Of a stretch of DNA of 64,000 bases, positions 34,627-43,978 are shown piece after piece. Position 1 is the stretch's first letter. The number at the start of each line of letters is the position of its first letter. Location of the stretch: positions 101,336-165,335 of the forward strand of contig CALUUH010000003.1 of assembly GCA_944323875.1 (NCBI GenBank), written 5' to 3'. The notes under the pieces were generated by a model. The model was not told the origin of the DNA. It saw nothing but the letters and a program-made list of their open reading frames with translations, and did not search any database. Source of the DNA: Candidatus Gastranaerophilales bacterium. GTDB lineage: Bacteria; Cyanobacteriota; Vampirovibrionia; Gastranaerophilales; Gastranaerophilaceae. A program made the position numbers and the translations under genes.

Positions 34627-35631
34627 TTATCCTCTATCCCAGCGTCCACATGTTCCGCCCCAGCGTGCAATAATATTACCTTTAATATCTTTTATTTTAT
34701 CCACATGTTGTACTTCATCCACGCCTTCCACAATTGTAATTACTTCACAATTGTTTGAACATCCGTTGCATTCACAGGTAATTGATGAAAAATGCATTTC
34801 GCCGACTTCCCAGCCTTTGAATTTAGTCGGCGTTTCAGTGTACTGATGATTTTCCATTGCCAGAAGCGCCGCACCTATTGCCCCCATAGTCTGGTGGTTT
34901 TCAGGTACTACAATTTTATGTCCCAGTGCCTCTTCAAAAGCTTTCACCATGCCGGAGTTTGTCGCAACACCGCCCTGGAATGAAAATACAGGCAGCAATT
35001 CTTTACCAAGAGCCAGATTACTCAGGTAATTACGTACAAGTGCCTGACAAAGCCCGTATAATAAATCTTCTACAGGATAACCAAGCTGCTGTTTGTGAAT
35101 CAAATCACTTTCTGCAAAAACTCCGCAGCGGCCTGCAATACGTGCCGGATTAGTTGATTTTAACGCAGTTGCCCCGAACTCCTGTATAGGGACATTCAAT
35201 CTGTTTGCCTGCTGGTCAAGGAAACTTCCCGTACCGGCCGCACAAACTGTATTCATAGCAAAATCTGTTACAATACCGTCGCGCAGAATAATAATTTTAC
35301 TGTCCTGACCGCCTATTTCTAAAATCGTCTGTACTCCCGGTACATTAATACTTGCGGCAACAGCATGCGCCGTAATTTCATTTTTTATAATATCAGCCCC
35401 GACCAGTGCCCCTGCAAGGTTTCGGCCTGAACCTGTCGTTCCGACACCTTGTACATCATAATCTGTTATTGCTTTTTTCAACAGTTCTTTCAAACCAGTT
35501 TGTACTGCAACCACAGGTTTTCCGGCTGTTCTGAGCATGTAACTGTCTACATATTTCCCTTTTTCATCTACCAGAGCAAGTTTTGTTGTAACTGACCCGA
35601 CATCTATCCCTAAGTATACTGTTAAACTCAT
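34627..35631 (-). CDS. Acyl-CoA dehydratase activase (BadF/HgdC family)
   Basis: This ASKHA-fold ATPase injects an electron into 2-hydroxyacyl-CoA dehydratases or benzoyl-CoA reductases. The 334-residue protein has the phosphate motif LGIDVGSVTTKLALVDE at ~6-22, TTGSGR, IGGQDSK, and the two cluster cysteines in MNTVCAAGTGSFLDQQA and IAGRCGVFAESD. It has a Cys-rich C-terminal extension (CECNGCSNNC, then GGTCGRW) of the type seen in long fused activases. No dehydratase subunits are adjacent. It is located between dnaE and purS. Confidence 0.88.
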   Translation of the reverse strand: MSLTVYLGIDVGSVTTKLALVDEKGKYVDSYMLRTAGKPVVAVQTGLKELLKKAITDYDVQGVGTTGSGRNLAGALVGADIIKNEITAHAVAASINVPGVQTILEIGGQDSKIIILRDGIVTDFAMNTVCAAGTGSFLDQQANRLNVPIQEFGATALKSTNPARIAGRCGVFAESDLIHKQQLGYPVEDLLYGLCQALVRNYLSNLALGKELLPVFSFQGGVATNSGMVKAFEEALGHKIVVPENHQTMGAIGAALLAMENHQYTETPTKFKGWEVGEMHFSSITCECNGCSNNCEVITIVEGVDEVQHVDKIKDIKGNIIARWGGTCGRWDRG

Positions 35632-35694
35632 AATTATCCCTTTTATTCTGTATTCCTGAATATCATTTTAACACAAACAAAAAATACAATCGTT

Positions 35695-38600
35695 TTATGC
35701 CGCATCCAGTGAACGAATGTCTATATCAATTCTGTCTTTAAATTCATGCTTCAATGTATTTACAAGGTCATTTGAAGAATTAACCCAGAACATTGATGCT
35801 GTCAGGACTTTATGTTCTCCGCTGTCATCTTTGATTTTGAACGCAACAGGATCAGAGCCTGCATTTTTGCATAATGTATTTTTCAGCATAACAAGTTCTT
35901 CAAATTTAATATCATCCAGCAATTCTATTGTAAATATATTAGAATTATCAACTGTTTTGACAGAATCCACAATAATCACCGGCGGTTCTTCTTCTGAACG
36001 GCGGCTTATTTTACCGGAAATAATTACACGCTGTTCGTTTTGCAAAAACGCACCATAATCCGCCAACTTTGAATTAAAAGCTATGGTTTCGACTTTGCCT
36101 GTCAAATCTTCCACCGTACAGAATTTTAAAAATTTTGTCGGATCTTTTTTGGTAGGTATCTGTTTACTGGAAGTGATAAGCCCGCATATTGTAACAACTT
36201 TTTCATTTGGCTGCTCGGCCAGTTCAGAAATTTTATGCGTCATCAAAAACGGCAGTTTATCTCTTATTGTAGAAAGCGGGTGGCTTGATACATAGAAACC
36301 CAGAAATTCTTTTTCAAACATTTGAAGCTGCCTTGCATCAAATTCTTCATCGCTTCCTGCAAGTTGAAATTCACTGTATCCGATATCATTATTTTCGCCC
36401 AATCCCGCAAACAGACTCACCTGTCCCAGAGCTTTTGCCTGATTTTCACGGTTTGCAGTGGCTACAATATATTCAAGATTTTCAAGCAGCTGTTTGCGGC
36501 TCTTTTCAATTGTACCGAATGCACCGGCTTTAATTAAACCTTCCATAACGCGCTTGTTACTGCATTTAGGGTCAACACGTTTGCAAAAATCATATATTGA
36601 TTTAAACTCACCGTTGGCTTCACGTTCCGCGAGAATTGCTTCTACAACAGCTTCACCAACCTGCTTAATGGAGGCAAGTCCAAACCTGATGTTATTTCCG
36701 TCAGGTGTAAATTCAGCATAAGATTTGTTGATATCAGGCGGCATTACCTGAATACCGAATTTTAATGCTTCTTCTATATATAACTGTGTTTTGTCCTGAT
36801 CGCCGGAAACACTTGATAAAATTGACGCCAGATATTCCTGCGGGTAGTGGCATTTGAGATAAGCTGTCTGATATGCAACAAATGCATAGGCAGCGGAATG
36901 CGACCGGTTAAAGCAGTATGAAGCAAATTTTTCAATCTGCTCAAACAGAGCTGCCGCATCTTTGGAATCCATGCCGTGACGTGCTGCACCTTCAATAAAT
37001 TTACCTTTTTGCTGAGCCATTTCATCAAGTTTTTTCTTACCCATCATACGGCGTACCATATCGGCTTGACCGAGGGTGTAATCAGCCAGCACCTGAAAGA
37101 CCTGCATGATTTGTTCCTGATAAACAATTGTTCCGTAAGTATCTTTCAAAACAGGTTCCAAAAGCGGGTGAGCGTATTTAATTTCCTGACGTCCGTGTTT
37201 TCTTTCGACGAAATCCTGCACCATGCCGGATTCAAGCGGCCCCGGTCTGAATAGTGCAACAAGTGCGCCTAAATCCTCAAATACGTCCGGTTTTAAATCT
37301 TTAACAAGTTTTTTCATACCTGAAGATTCTAACTGGAATACACCGTCAGTTTCTCCGGTAATCAACATGTCATAAGTAGGTTTATCATCCAGCGGTATTC
37401 TGTTAATATCAAACTCTATACCTTTTGTTCTTTTTAAAAGCCGCATTGTTTTGTGTATCATTGTAAGAGTACGCAGGCCCAAAAAGTCCATTTTCAACAG
37501 ACCCAGTTTTTCCAAATCAGCCATCGGGTATTCGGTTACAATAATACCGTCTTTTGAAGGCTGCACAGGCACTATTTCATTCAACGGTTTATGCGCAATG
37601 ATTACACCGGCCGCATGCGTTCCGGTATTGTTTTTTATGCCTTCTATACAACGTGACATGTCCACAAGTTTTTTAACTTCCGGATCTTCATCATATAATT
37701 TTTTCAATTCCATACCGTCAAGCATTGCGTCATCAATATGCGCCTTAGGTTCATTAGGAATTAAAGATGACAATTGATTACTTCTGGCAAACGGAATGTC
37801 TAATACACGTGCTACACCTTTCATTGCGGCTTTTGCAGCATAAGTACCGAATGTAATAATCTGGCAGACTTTATCTTCACCGTATTTTTTAGATACGTAA
37901 TCAATAACCTCACCGCGTCTTTCGATGCAGAAGTCTATATCGACATCGGGCATGCTATATCGTTCAGGGTTCAAAAATCTTTCAAACAACAGATGGTGGC
38001 GTATCGGATCAAGGTCTGTAATTTCCAGCGCATAAGCAACAACCGACCCTGCTGCAGATCCACGCCCCGGCCCGACCGGAATATCATGGGTTTTTGCAAA
38101 ATGCACAAAGTCCCATGTAATCAAAAAGTACGCGGAAAATCCCATCTGTTCAATAATGCCGAGTTCATATTTTACACGTTCTTCTATCTCCGGCGGAATA
38201 TCTCCGTAGCGTTTTTTTAAGCCTTCATGCACTTTCAAATCCAGATAACTTTCAACAGTATGTCCCGGCGGAACTTCATAGTGCGGCAGAGGACTTTTAC
38301 CCATTTCCAAAATCAAATGGCACTTATCCGCCACTTCAACAGTATTTTTTATGCACTCGTCAAACATTGCGCTATCCATCCATTTGAAGCTGGCACGCAA
38401 TTCTTCAGGCGTTTTGACATAAAATTCATTATTCGGGAAATGAAATCTGTTCGGTTCGCTTTTCAGTGCATTGGTTTGCAGACAGAGCAATGTATCATGC
38501 CAGTCCGCATCTTCTTTTTTCAGATAGTGCGAATCGTTTGTGATAATCATTTTGATGCCGAGTTCCTGAGCAATTTTTATCAAATCAGGGTTGGTTCGTT

Positions 38601-39153
38601 TCTGTTCCTCAAGACCGTGGTCTTGCAATTCTATATAATAATCCTCTCCAAACAGGTCTTTATATCTTTTTGCAGCGGCTTTAGCGGCTTCGTAATCATT
38701 TTTCAGCAAATTCTGCAATACTTCACCGCCAAGGCAGGCTGATGAACAAATAAGGCCTTCGGAATATTTTTCCAAAAGTTCAAAATTAATACGCGGTTTA
38801 TAATACATACCCTCGCAGTGCGCTATTGAAACCAGTTTTACAAGGTTCATATAGCCTGCTTTATCCTTAGCAAGAAGCACAAGGTGATAAAGCGGATTGT
38901 GAGATGCATCTTTGACATGTATATCGCCGTCATGTACATAAAATTCACACCCGATAATAGCTTTTACACCTGTTTCTTTTGCTGTCCTGTAAAATTCTAT
39001 AGCTGAATACATAACACCGTGATCGGTGATAGCAACGGCAGGCATGTTATTTTCTTTTGCAAATTCACACAGAGCTTTAACTTTTATAGCTCCGTCCAGC
39101 AGGGAATACTCACTGTGCAAGTGTAATGGTACGTATTGTGTATTCTTATCCAT
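35695..39153 (-). CDS. dnaE: DNA polymerase III alpha subunit
   Basis: This is the replicative polymerase of 1152 residues, normal for DnaE1. An N-terminal PHP domain begins HLHSEYSLLDGA. The catalytic palm has PDVDIDFC (~402-409) and the nearby GPGRGSAAGS motif. PGPLESGMV and MMGKKK mark the fingers. The tandem HhH region is followed by an OB fold (~985-1070) and a C-terminal beta-clamp-region domain. It is the standard single-polypeptide form, not the split intein type seen in some cyanobacteria. Confidence 0.97.
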   Translation of the reverse strand: MDKNTQYVPLHLHSEYSLLDGAIKVKALCEFAKENNMPAVAITDHGVMYSAIEFYRTAKETGVKAIIGCEFYVHDGDIHVKDASHNPLYHLVLLAKDKAGYMNLVKLVSIAHCEGMYYKPRINFELLEKYSEGLICSSACLGGEVLQNLLKNDYEAAKAAAKRYKDLFGEDYYIELQDHGLEEQKRTNPDLIKIAQELGIKMIITNDSHYLKKEDADWHDTLLCLQTNALKSEPNRFHFPNNEFYVKTPEELRASFKWMDSAMFDECIKNTVEVADKCHLILEMGKSPLPHYEVPPGHTVESYLDLKVHEGLKKRYGDIPPEIEERVKYELGIIEQMGFSAYFLITWDFVHFAKTHDIPVGPGRGSAAGSVVAYALEITDLDPIRHHLLFERFLNPERYSMPDVDIDFCIERRGEVIDYVSKKYGEDKVCQIITFGTYAAKAAMKGVARVLDIPFARSNQLSSLIPNEPKAHIDDAMLDGMELKKLYDEDPEVKKLVDMSRCIEGIKNNTGTHAAGVIIAHKPLNEIVPVQPSKDGIIVTEYPMADLEKLGLLKMDFLGLRTLTMIHKTMRLLKRTKGIEFDINRIPLDDKPTYDMLITGETDGVFQLESSGMKKLVKDLKPDVFEDLGALVALFRPGPLESGMVQDFVERKHGRQEIKYAHPLLEPVLKDTYGTIVYQEQIMQVFQVLADYTLGQADMVRRMMGKKKLDEMAQQKGKFIEGAARHGMDSKDAAALFEQIEKFASYCFNRSHSAAYAFVAYQTAYLKCHYPQEYLASILSSVSGDQDKTQLYIEEALKFGIQVMPPDINKSYAEFTPDGNNIRFGLASIKQVGEAVVEAILAEREANGEFKSIYDFCKRVDPKCSNKRVMEGLIKAGAFGTIEKSRKQLLENLEYIVATANRENQAKALGQVSLFAGLGENNDIGYSEFQLAGSDEEFDARQLQMFEKEFLGFYVSSHPLSTIRDKLPFLMTHKISELAEQPNEKVVTICGLITSSKQIPTKKDPTKFLKFCTVEDLTGKVETIAFNSKLADYGAFLQNEQRVIISGKISRRSEEEPPVIIVDSVKTVDNSNIFTIELLDDIKFEELVMLKNTLCKNAGSDPVAFKIKDDSGEHKVLTASMFWVNSSNDLVNTLKHEFKDRIDIDIRSLDAA

Positions 39154-39195
39154 GACTACATGCTAGCATAGTGAAGTGAAATTTTAAACAAAATA

Positions 39196-40122
39196 TTACG
39201 AATAATTTGCGATAGTTTTGTCTAAAAGTTCTTTCATCTGTTCTTTTATTGCAACAGGTGTACAAACAGCACAATTTGTACCGTATCTCATTAATCTGTG
39301 CAACAGAGAATTAATATCTTCATTGGTATTTACTACTATTAAATTACCTGAAGAATCAATGCCTTTTGAGTATTCATGCGGTCTTAATTTATAATTCTGA
39401 GCCAATCTGCCGCGAAGTTTAAACACTACTGATGTTGTATTGGCTACAGGCATGCCGGATTTTTGAGGCGATTGAAACACTGAACGAATATTTTCAAGCG
39501 GAATATCGTATAATTTAGAATCTCTGTGATTGTAAATTTTTATCAGAGCCTTCCGTTTTTCAAATATCAAATCAAGCGGTTTGCCGGTAACTTTCTTTTC
39601 TTCATTACCTTCTCCGGTATATGTAACCTCTAGTATCTGATTATCTTCAATATACTGTTCAAATTCGTCAAATTTCTCTTTCAAATTTTTGAAATAGAAA
39701 GAGAAATCCAAATCCTCATCTGAATCCAATTCAGTTGCTATCTGCTGGGTTTCAGAATCATAACGTATCTCAAGTGCGTTTATAAATTTATCAAATCTTT
39801 TCTTTGCTTTGTCTGATAAAATCAACTTTGAACAGTTTTTGATTTTCTGAATAGATTCAAGTTCTTCTTTTGTAAAGTTATACGTATAAGGCAGATTATA
39901 GGCATGGTATTTGTCTTTATTTTTTTCAACTCTTATACCGAAAACTTTTAAACTGTTCAGGTATTTGCATAAATTTACGTTTGCATTGTTTGGAGAAACC
40001 TTTTCATCCATAAATATATGTAAAACATCCTTGAAATCAGCTTCACCCTGATACAAAAGTGAAAGCAGCTGAAACATCTTAATTCCGGAATCATTATATT
40101 TTGTTGAGAGTTCTTTAGTCAT
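39196..40122 (-). CDS. WYL-domain transcriptional regulator
   Basis: The 308-residue protein has an N-terminal winged-helix region (~1-70) and a C-terminal WYL-type domain (~150-235), with LEVTYTGEGNEEK, GKPLDLIFEKRKALIKIYNHRDSKLYDIPLENI. It has the WCX extension (LRGRLAQNYKLRPHEYSKG). WYL proteins often sense ligands or nucleic acids and regulate defence or DNA repair. It overlaps the upstream WYL gene by 8 nt. Confidence 0.75.
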   Translation of the reverse strand: MTKELSTKYNDSGIKMFQLLSLLYQGEADFKDVLHIFMDEKVSPNNANVNLCKYLNSLKVFGIRVEKNKDKYHAYNLPYTYNFTKEELESIQKIKNCSKLILSDKAKKRFDKFINALEIRYDSETQQIATELDSDEDLDFSFYFKNLKEKFDEFEQYIEDNQILEVTYTGEGNEEKKVTGKPLDLIFEKRKALIKIYNHRDSKLYDIPLENIRSVFQSPQKSGMPVANTTSVVFKLRGRLAQNYKLRPHEYSKGIDSSGNLIVVNTNEDINSLLHRLMRYGTNCAVCTPVAIKEQMKELLDKTIANYS

Positions 40123-41056
40123 TGTCGTACTCCTCTCTCATTTCTTTTAACTGTTCAATAAAGGTCTTTTTAAATTCCTCAGGTTCCATAACCGTACAAG
40201 CAGCACCGTGCTCCAATAATCTTTGATTAATATAAAATATATTGTTGCCGGTAATAGATATTACGGCATAATCCTTGCCCGCTTCCAACAGTTTTTCACT
40301 CTGGATAAGTTCAGGAACATGCCCGTCAGTTTGTAACCTGTAGACAACTGTCACTTCTTTACAGCTTTCAATGTTTTCATCCTGATCTTTAACTTCTTTT
40401 ATCTCAACAATTCTGCTGACTAAAAAATCGGTATCCTGATTGTATTCAAGACCGGATGCTTTTACATAAAGTTTGTTATTATTATATACCAGACGTTTGG
40501 TTACCATTTCAATATCTTTAACGCCTGAATACGGAGAATTATAAGCAACCTTAATCTGTTTATGTCCGCGGCAGCAGTCTAAAAGCTGATCCACTATTTG
40601 TAAATTCTCTTTTTTAAGCACAGAAGCTCTTTGGTATTCTCCGACAAATTCCTCATCTGCAATATAATTGGTAAGTTTTAACAAAAGTCTGTCAAGTTCA
40701 ATTATTTCTTCTGCTGATAAATTTTTAACTAATGTTTTATAAATTTTTATAACTGATTTTTTCTGCTCCTGTGTAAGTTTTAATTTAAACGGATTATCAG
40801 CAATCCAGTATTTTGAAACACCGTCTTCTCTTTTACGTTTAATCTGGCAGCCTGCACGTTTAAATGAATTCATATAAACACGCATTGTGTCCATAGAAAA
40901 TTTTTCTCTTACGTAAGGCTGATTTTCAAAATATTCTTTCACGTCGAAGTAAGATTTAGGCCCTTCTGTCATCAGTGAAAACAGTATCAATGTTTTGTAT
41001 CCGGTAAAGGACATTAAGTTGTAACTAATAGTATCATTCTTTAAAAATTCTTTCAT
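40115..41056 (-). CDS. WYL-domain transcriptional regulator
   Basis: I set the start at ATG 41056 (313 residues), which has AAGGGAG 6 nt upstream. The reading frame extends further but with no ribosome site. The N-terminus is helix-turn-helix-like (~15-60). The WYL-like domain spans ~150-220 (QIKVAYNSPYSGVKDIEMVTKRLVYNNNKLYVKA) and a WCX-like tail ends the protein. It forms a coupled pair with the next WYL gene, suggesting a hetero-oligomer as known for tandem WYL regulators. Confidence 0.75.
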   Translation of the reverse strand: MKEFLKNDTISYNLMSFTGYKTLILFSLMTEGPKSYFDVKEYFENQPYVREKFSMDTMRVYMNSFKRAGCQIKRKREDGVSKYWIADNPFKLKLTQEQKKSVIKIYKTLVKNLSAEEIIELDRLLLKLTNYIADEEFVGEYQRASVLKKENLQIVDQLLDCCRGHKQIKVAYNSPYSGVKDIEMVTKRLVYNNNKLYVKASGLEYNQDTDFLVSRIVEIKEVKDQDENIESCKEVTVVYRLQTDGHVPELIQSEKLLEAGKDYAVISITGNNIFYINQRLLEHGAACTVMEPEEFKKTFIEQLKEMREEYDND

Positions 41057-41074
41057 ACGATCTCCCTTACTAAT

Positions 41075-41104
41075 ATTATAGCAGGCAAAAAATAAATTTG
41101 TAAA
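41075..41104 (-). promoter_or_regulatory. Promoter of the WYL pair
   Basis: TTTACA, 18-nt spacer and an extended -10 TGCTATAAT, 19 nt before the ATG at 41056. Confidence 0.6.
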
Positions 41105-41286
41105 GCTTTTTTTTGAAAAAAACACATGCCTTATTTGTTCTTTGTAAAAATCATTTGTCAAATAAATTGCAAGAATTTTTTACCTAATTTCATTAAATTT
41201 TCTTCATTAAGTTTTTAAAACACGATTTTTTTATATGAGTATCAAGGGGCATGGTCAATTGTAAATTTTATTTTACTTTTTTTTAC

Positions 41287-41315
41287 TTGTCAAATTTTTA
41301 ACTTAGTTTTACATT
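41287..41315 (+). promoter_or_regulatory. Promoter of a short transcript
   Basis: TTGTCA, 17-nt spacer and TACATT. Together with the terminator at 41568 this bounds a ~270-nt transcript with only tiny frames. Confidence 0.45.
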
Positions 41316-41399
41316 GGAACTATGGGGAACGGAAGTTCAGAAAATAGCTGGATGGACGGCTGCCGGAGACAAAAGAATACACAATAAGAAAAAGAGGTG

Positions 41400-41516
41400 A
41401 TGGCTAAAAAGTTAAGTAACAATAATTAAGTGGAGAAACAAAAAGGATTTAAGGTCAATGGGATGTTGATTAGGGATTATGTTTATTTTAAAATTTTGGG
41501 TGAGATAACACTATAA
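41400..41516 (+). other. Possible tiny gene with an in-frame stop
   Basis: AGAGGTG precedes the ATG at 41400, but the frame stops after nine codons (MAKKLSNNN, TAA 41427). A GTG follows at once in the same frame and runs 28 more codons to TAA 41516. It may be a decayed small gene, two coupled micro-ORFs or a leader region. No other gene is visible between 41057 and 41604. Confidence 0.3.
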
Positions 41517-41567
41517 CTTTTAAGTTACGGGGTTAGATAAAATTTTAACTATGCGAATTTCTTATAG

Positions 41568-41598
41568 GCTTGCGTTATCGCAAGCTTTTTTATATAAT
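41568..41598 (+). promoter_or_regulatory. Fused terminator and anmK promoter
   Basis: GCTTGCG and CGCAAGC form a hairpin followed by six T (41568-41591). The same bases supply TTGCGT as -35 (41570-41575), and TATAAT (41593-41598) follows after 17 nt. The anmK ATG begins 6 nt later. Confidence 0.6.
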
Positions 41599-41604
41599 AC
41601 AAAT

Positions 41605-42738
41605 ATGCCGAATGAATTAGAATCTAAAAAGATAATAGGGTTAATGTCAGGTACTTCATGCGACAGTATTGATGCAGGATTATGTGAAGTTTACCCTGAT
41701 TTGTCCTGCAAATTAATAACCGGAATAAATTACAAATATCCGGAACATATTCGTGCAAAAATATTTAATCTGTTCAACGGGCAGGCTGATATTCAGGATG
41801 TATGCCAGATGAATTTTGCTATAGGACGCTGTTTTGCCGATGCCTGTAAACTATTGATATCAGAACACGAAAAACCCGATTTGATAGCAAGCCACGGACA
41901 GACGATTTATCATTTTCCTTATGATGACAAGCTCGACGGTATCAATTTAAAAAGTACTCTACAAATAGGCGAAAGCTCTGTTATTGCAGAAGAAACAGGC
42001 TGTCCTGTAATTTCAAACTTTAGAGAGGCTGATATTGCAGCCGGAGGAGACGGCGCTCCGCTTGTGTGTTTTGCTGATGAAAAATGGTTTAAACCGTTAA
42101 AGAAAAATGTCTGCGTACAAAATATCGGCGGCATATCAAATGTCACAGTAGTTTCAAAAGAATTTGACACATTCGGTTTTGACACAGGTCCGGGCAACAT
42201 AATAATTGATTACTGCGCTAACAAATTTTTTGACATGCAGTTTGACAAAGACGGAGCACTTGCAAACGAAGGAACAATCTCTGAAAGCTGGCTGGAATGC
42301 CTTTTACAGGATGAATACTATTTCAAAAATCCGCCAAAAACAACAGGGCGCGAATATTTTTCACCAAAATATATTGAAAATGCACTAAAATTCGGTCCTA
42401 AAGATCCAAAAGATATTATGGCAACAGTAACCGCTTTAACTGCAAAATCCATAGCTCAGGCTTATGAAAGATTTATTTACCCGCAAATGGATATAGAAGA
42501 AGTCATTATCGGCGGAGGCGGTGCGTACAATCCGACACTTATGAAATACTTACGCCACTATCTGCCAAAACACGTCAATCTAAAAACGCATGATGATTAC
42601 GGCATATCAAACAACTTTAAAGAAGTCATGGCATTTGCCCTGCTCGGCTACTGCAATTACTACGGTATACCGGCAAATCTTCCTTCCTGCACCGGTGCAA
42701 AAAAGAGAGTTGTTTTAGGTAAGATGACTAATTGCTAA
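41605..42738 (+). CDS. anmK: Anhydro-N-acetylmuramic acid kinase
   Basis: AnmK phosphorylates and opens 1,6-anhydroMurNAc during cell-wall recycling. The start is ATG 41605 (377 residues), matching the family start just before IIGLMSGTSCDSIDAGLC. Other motifs are SHGQTIYHFP, NFREADIAAGGDGAPLV, NIGGISNVT, FDTGPGN and IIGGGGAYN. There is no Shine-Dalgarno, so the mRNA is probably leaderless. An ATG 54 nt upstream lies before the terminator hairpin and is rejected. Confidence 0.95.
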   Translation: MPNELESKKIIGLMSGTSCDSIDAGLCEVYPDLSCKLITGINYKYPEHIRAKIFNLFNGQADIQDVCQMNFAIGRCFADACKLLISEHEKPDLIASHGQTIYHFPYDDKLDGINLKSTLQIGESSVIAEETGCPVISNFREADIAAGGDGAPLVCFADEKWFKPLKKNVCVQNIGGISNVTVVSKEFDTFGFDTGPGNIIIDYCANKFFDMQFDKDGALANEGTISESWLECLLQDEYYFKNPPKTTGREYFSPKYIENALKFGPKDPKDIMATVTALTAKSIAQAYERFIYPQMDIEEVIIGGGGAYNPTLMKYLRHYLPKHVNLKTHDDYGISNNFKEVMAFALLGYCNYYGIPANLPSCTGAKKRVVLGKMTNC

Positions 42739-42863
42739 ATTACCTTGTTGTACTATAATAATATTTGTATTATTAAGATTTGTCACTTTTTTCAAATTTT
42801 ATGACAAATATTATTTTTACAGGTTATATAATAAGATGTAAACCCAAAAGGAGAAAAATTAAA

Positions 42864-43184
42864 ATGATTAACAACATTCAATTCACAGGAAACCCCGTTC
42901 AGATTGGTAAAAAAGGTATTAAAGTAGCTACTGATGCAATGGATTCTTTTGCAGCCAGCAGACAAAATATATCAAGACTTACAAATGCAGATAAATTAGC
43001 ACAACAGACTGCTGATGCATCTGCTGCTTTGTCTAAAAAGCCTATTGCAATACCTGTTAATGAAAAAATGAAAGAAGCTCCAAAGCTCCATGACACAATG
43101 CTCCAAAGAGCCGATTCTTATGCTATTTCTCATGGCACTCCGGAAGAGCAACTTGCTAAAGGCGGAATTGATTATTTAGCATAA
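42864..43184 (+). CDS. Small protein with N-terminal IQFTGN motif
   Basis: The start is ATG 42864 (AAGGAG 10 nt upstream), giving 106 residues beginning MINNIQFTGNPVQIG. The rest is Ala/Lys-rich and helical. No domain recognised. The IxFTG start recurs in lineage-specific proteins of this window and may mark a common export or assembly signal (inference). Its 3' end overlaps the convergent nnrD by 13 nt. Confidence 0.6.
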   Translation: MINNIQFTGNPVQIGKKGIKVATDAMDSFAASRQNISRLTNADKLAQQTADASAALSKKPIAIPVNEKMKEAPKLHDTMLQRADSYAISHGTPEEQLAKGGIDYLA

Positions 43185-43978
43185 TTCATAAAAGCATTAG
43201 GAAGAAACCTGATTGTATCATTTGCCGTAACGCAATATTCAGTCAGGTTTTTTGCTGCCAAATCACCGCTCATCCCATGCAGATGAACTCCAAGAGCAGC
43301 CGCGTCAAAAAGTTTCATACCCTGAGCCGCAAAACTTGCAATAACACCGGCCAGCACATCACCGCTGCCGCCTTTGGCTAGTGCAGATGTTTCTGTTATG
43401 TTTCTATATACCCTCTCACCGTCTGTAACAATTGTTTCATGTGATTTCAAAACAGTTATACAATTATAACGCGCAGAAATTTCTCTTGCGGCTTTTTCCG
43501 TATCCGCAAGCACTTTTTCTAAATCAGTGTGTAAAAGTCTTGCAGCCTCAAGCGGATGCGGAGTTAAAATCGTTTCAGGCGGCAAAGTAATTTTAATTTT
43601 TGAAAGAATATTCAACCCGTCAGCATCTATAATCGTTGGAATGTTTGAATTTCCAACCGCTTTTCTGAATATACATTCAGCCTCAATTGATGTAGAAAGT
43701 CCGCAGCCTATCAATAACACAGTATATGAATTAAGTCTTTTCTTAACTTCAGAAAGCGGTGCAAAAGTTATAATAGAAGTTTGGCAGGAAACAGCATTAA
43801 TAACGCTCTCTTCACTCATAAGGCACACCAATCCGCATCCTGTAGTCATTGCAGCAATTGATGATATATAGGCGGCTCCCGGCATATATTTTGAACCGGC
43901 AATATTTAATACGCGGCCAAAAGTTCCTTTATTGGAATTCAAATCTCTTTCAGGTAATTGCGGTAATTTATAATCCAT
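43172..43978 (-). CDS. nnrD: ADP-dependent NAD(P)H-hydrate dehydratase
   Basis: NnrD repairs hydrated NAD(P)H. The 268-residue protein has the ribokinase-like YjeF C-domain motifs NKGTFGRVLNIAGS, GAAYISSIAAMTTGCGLV, IDADGLNIL, LTPHPLEAARLL and NITETSALAKGGSGDVLAG. The N-terminal epimerase half (NnrE) found in fused homologues is absent. It overlaps trmL by 11 nt. Confidence 0.93.
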   Translation of the reverse strand: MDYKLPQLPERDLNSNKGTFGRVLNIAGSKYMPGAAYISSIAAMTTGCGLVCLMSEESVINAVSCQTSIITFAPLSEVKKRLNSYTVLLIGCGLSTSIEAECIFRKAVGNSNIPTIIDADGLNILSKIKITLPPETILTPHPLEAARLLHTDLEKVLADTEKAAREISARYNCITVLKSHETIVTDGERVYRNITETSALAKGGSGDVLAGVIASFAAQGMKLFDAAALGVHLHGMSGDLAAKNLTEYCVTANDTIRFLPNAFMNYAK

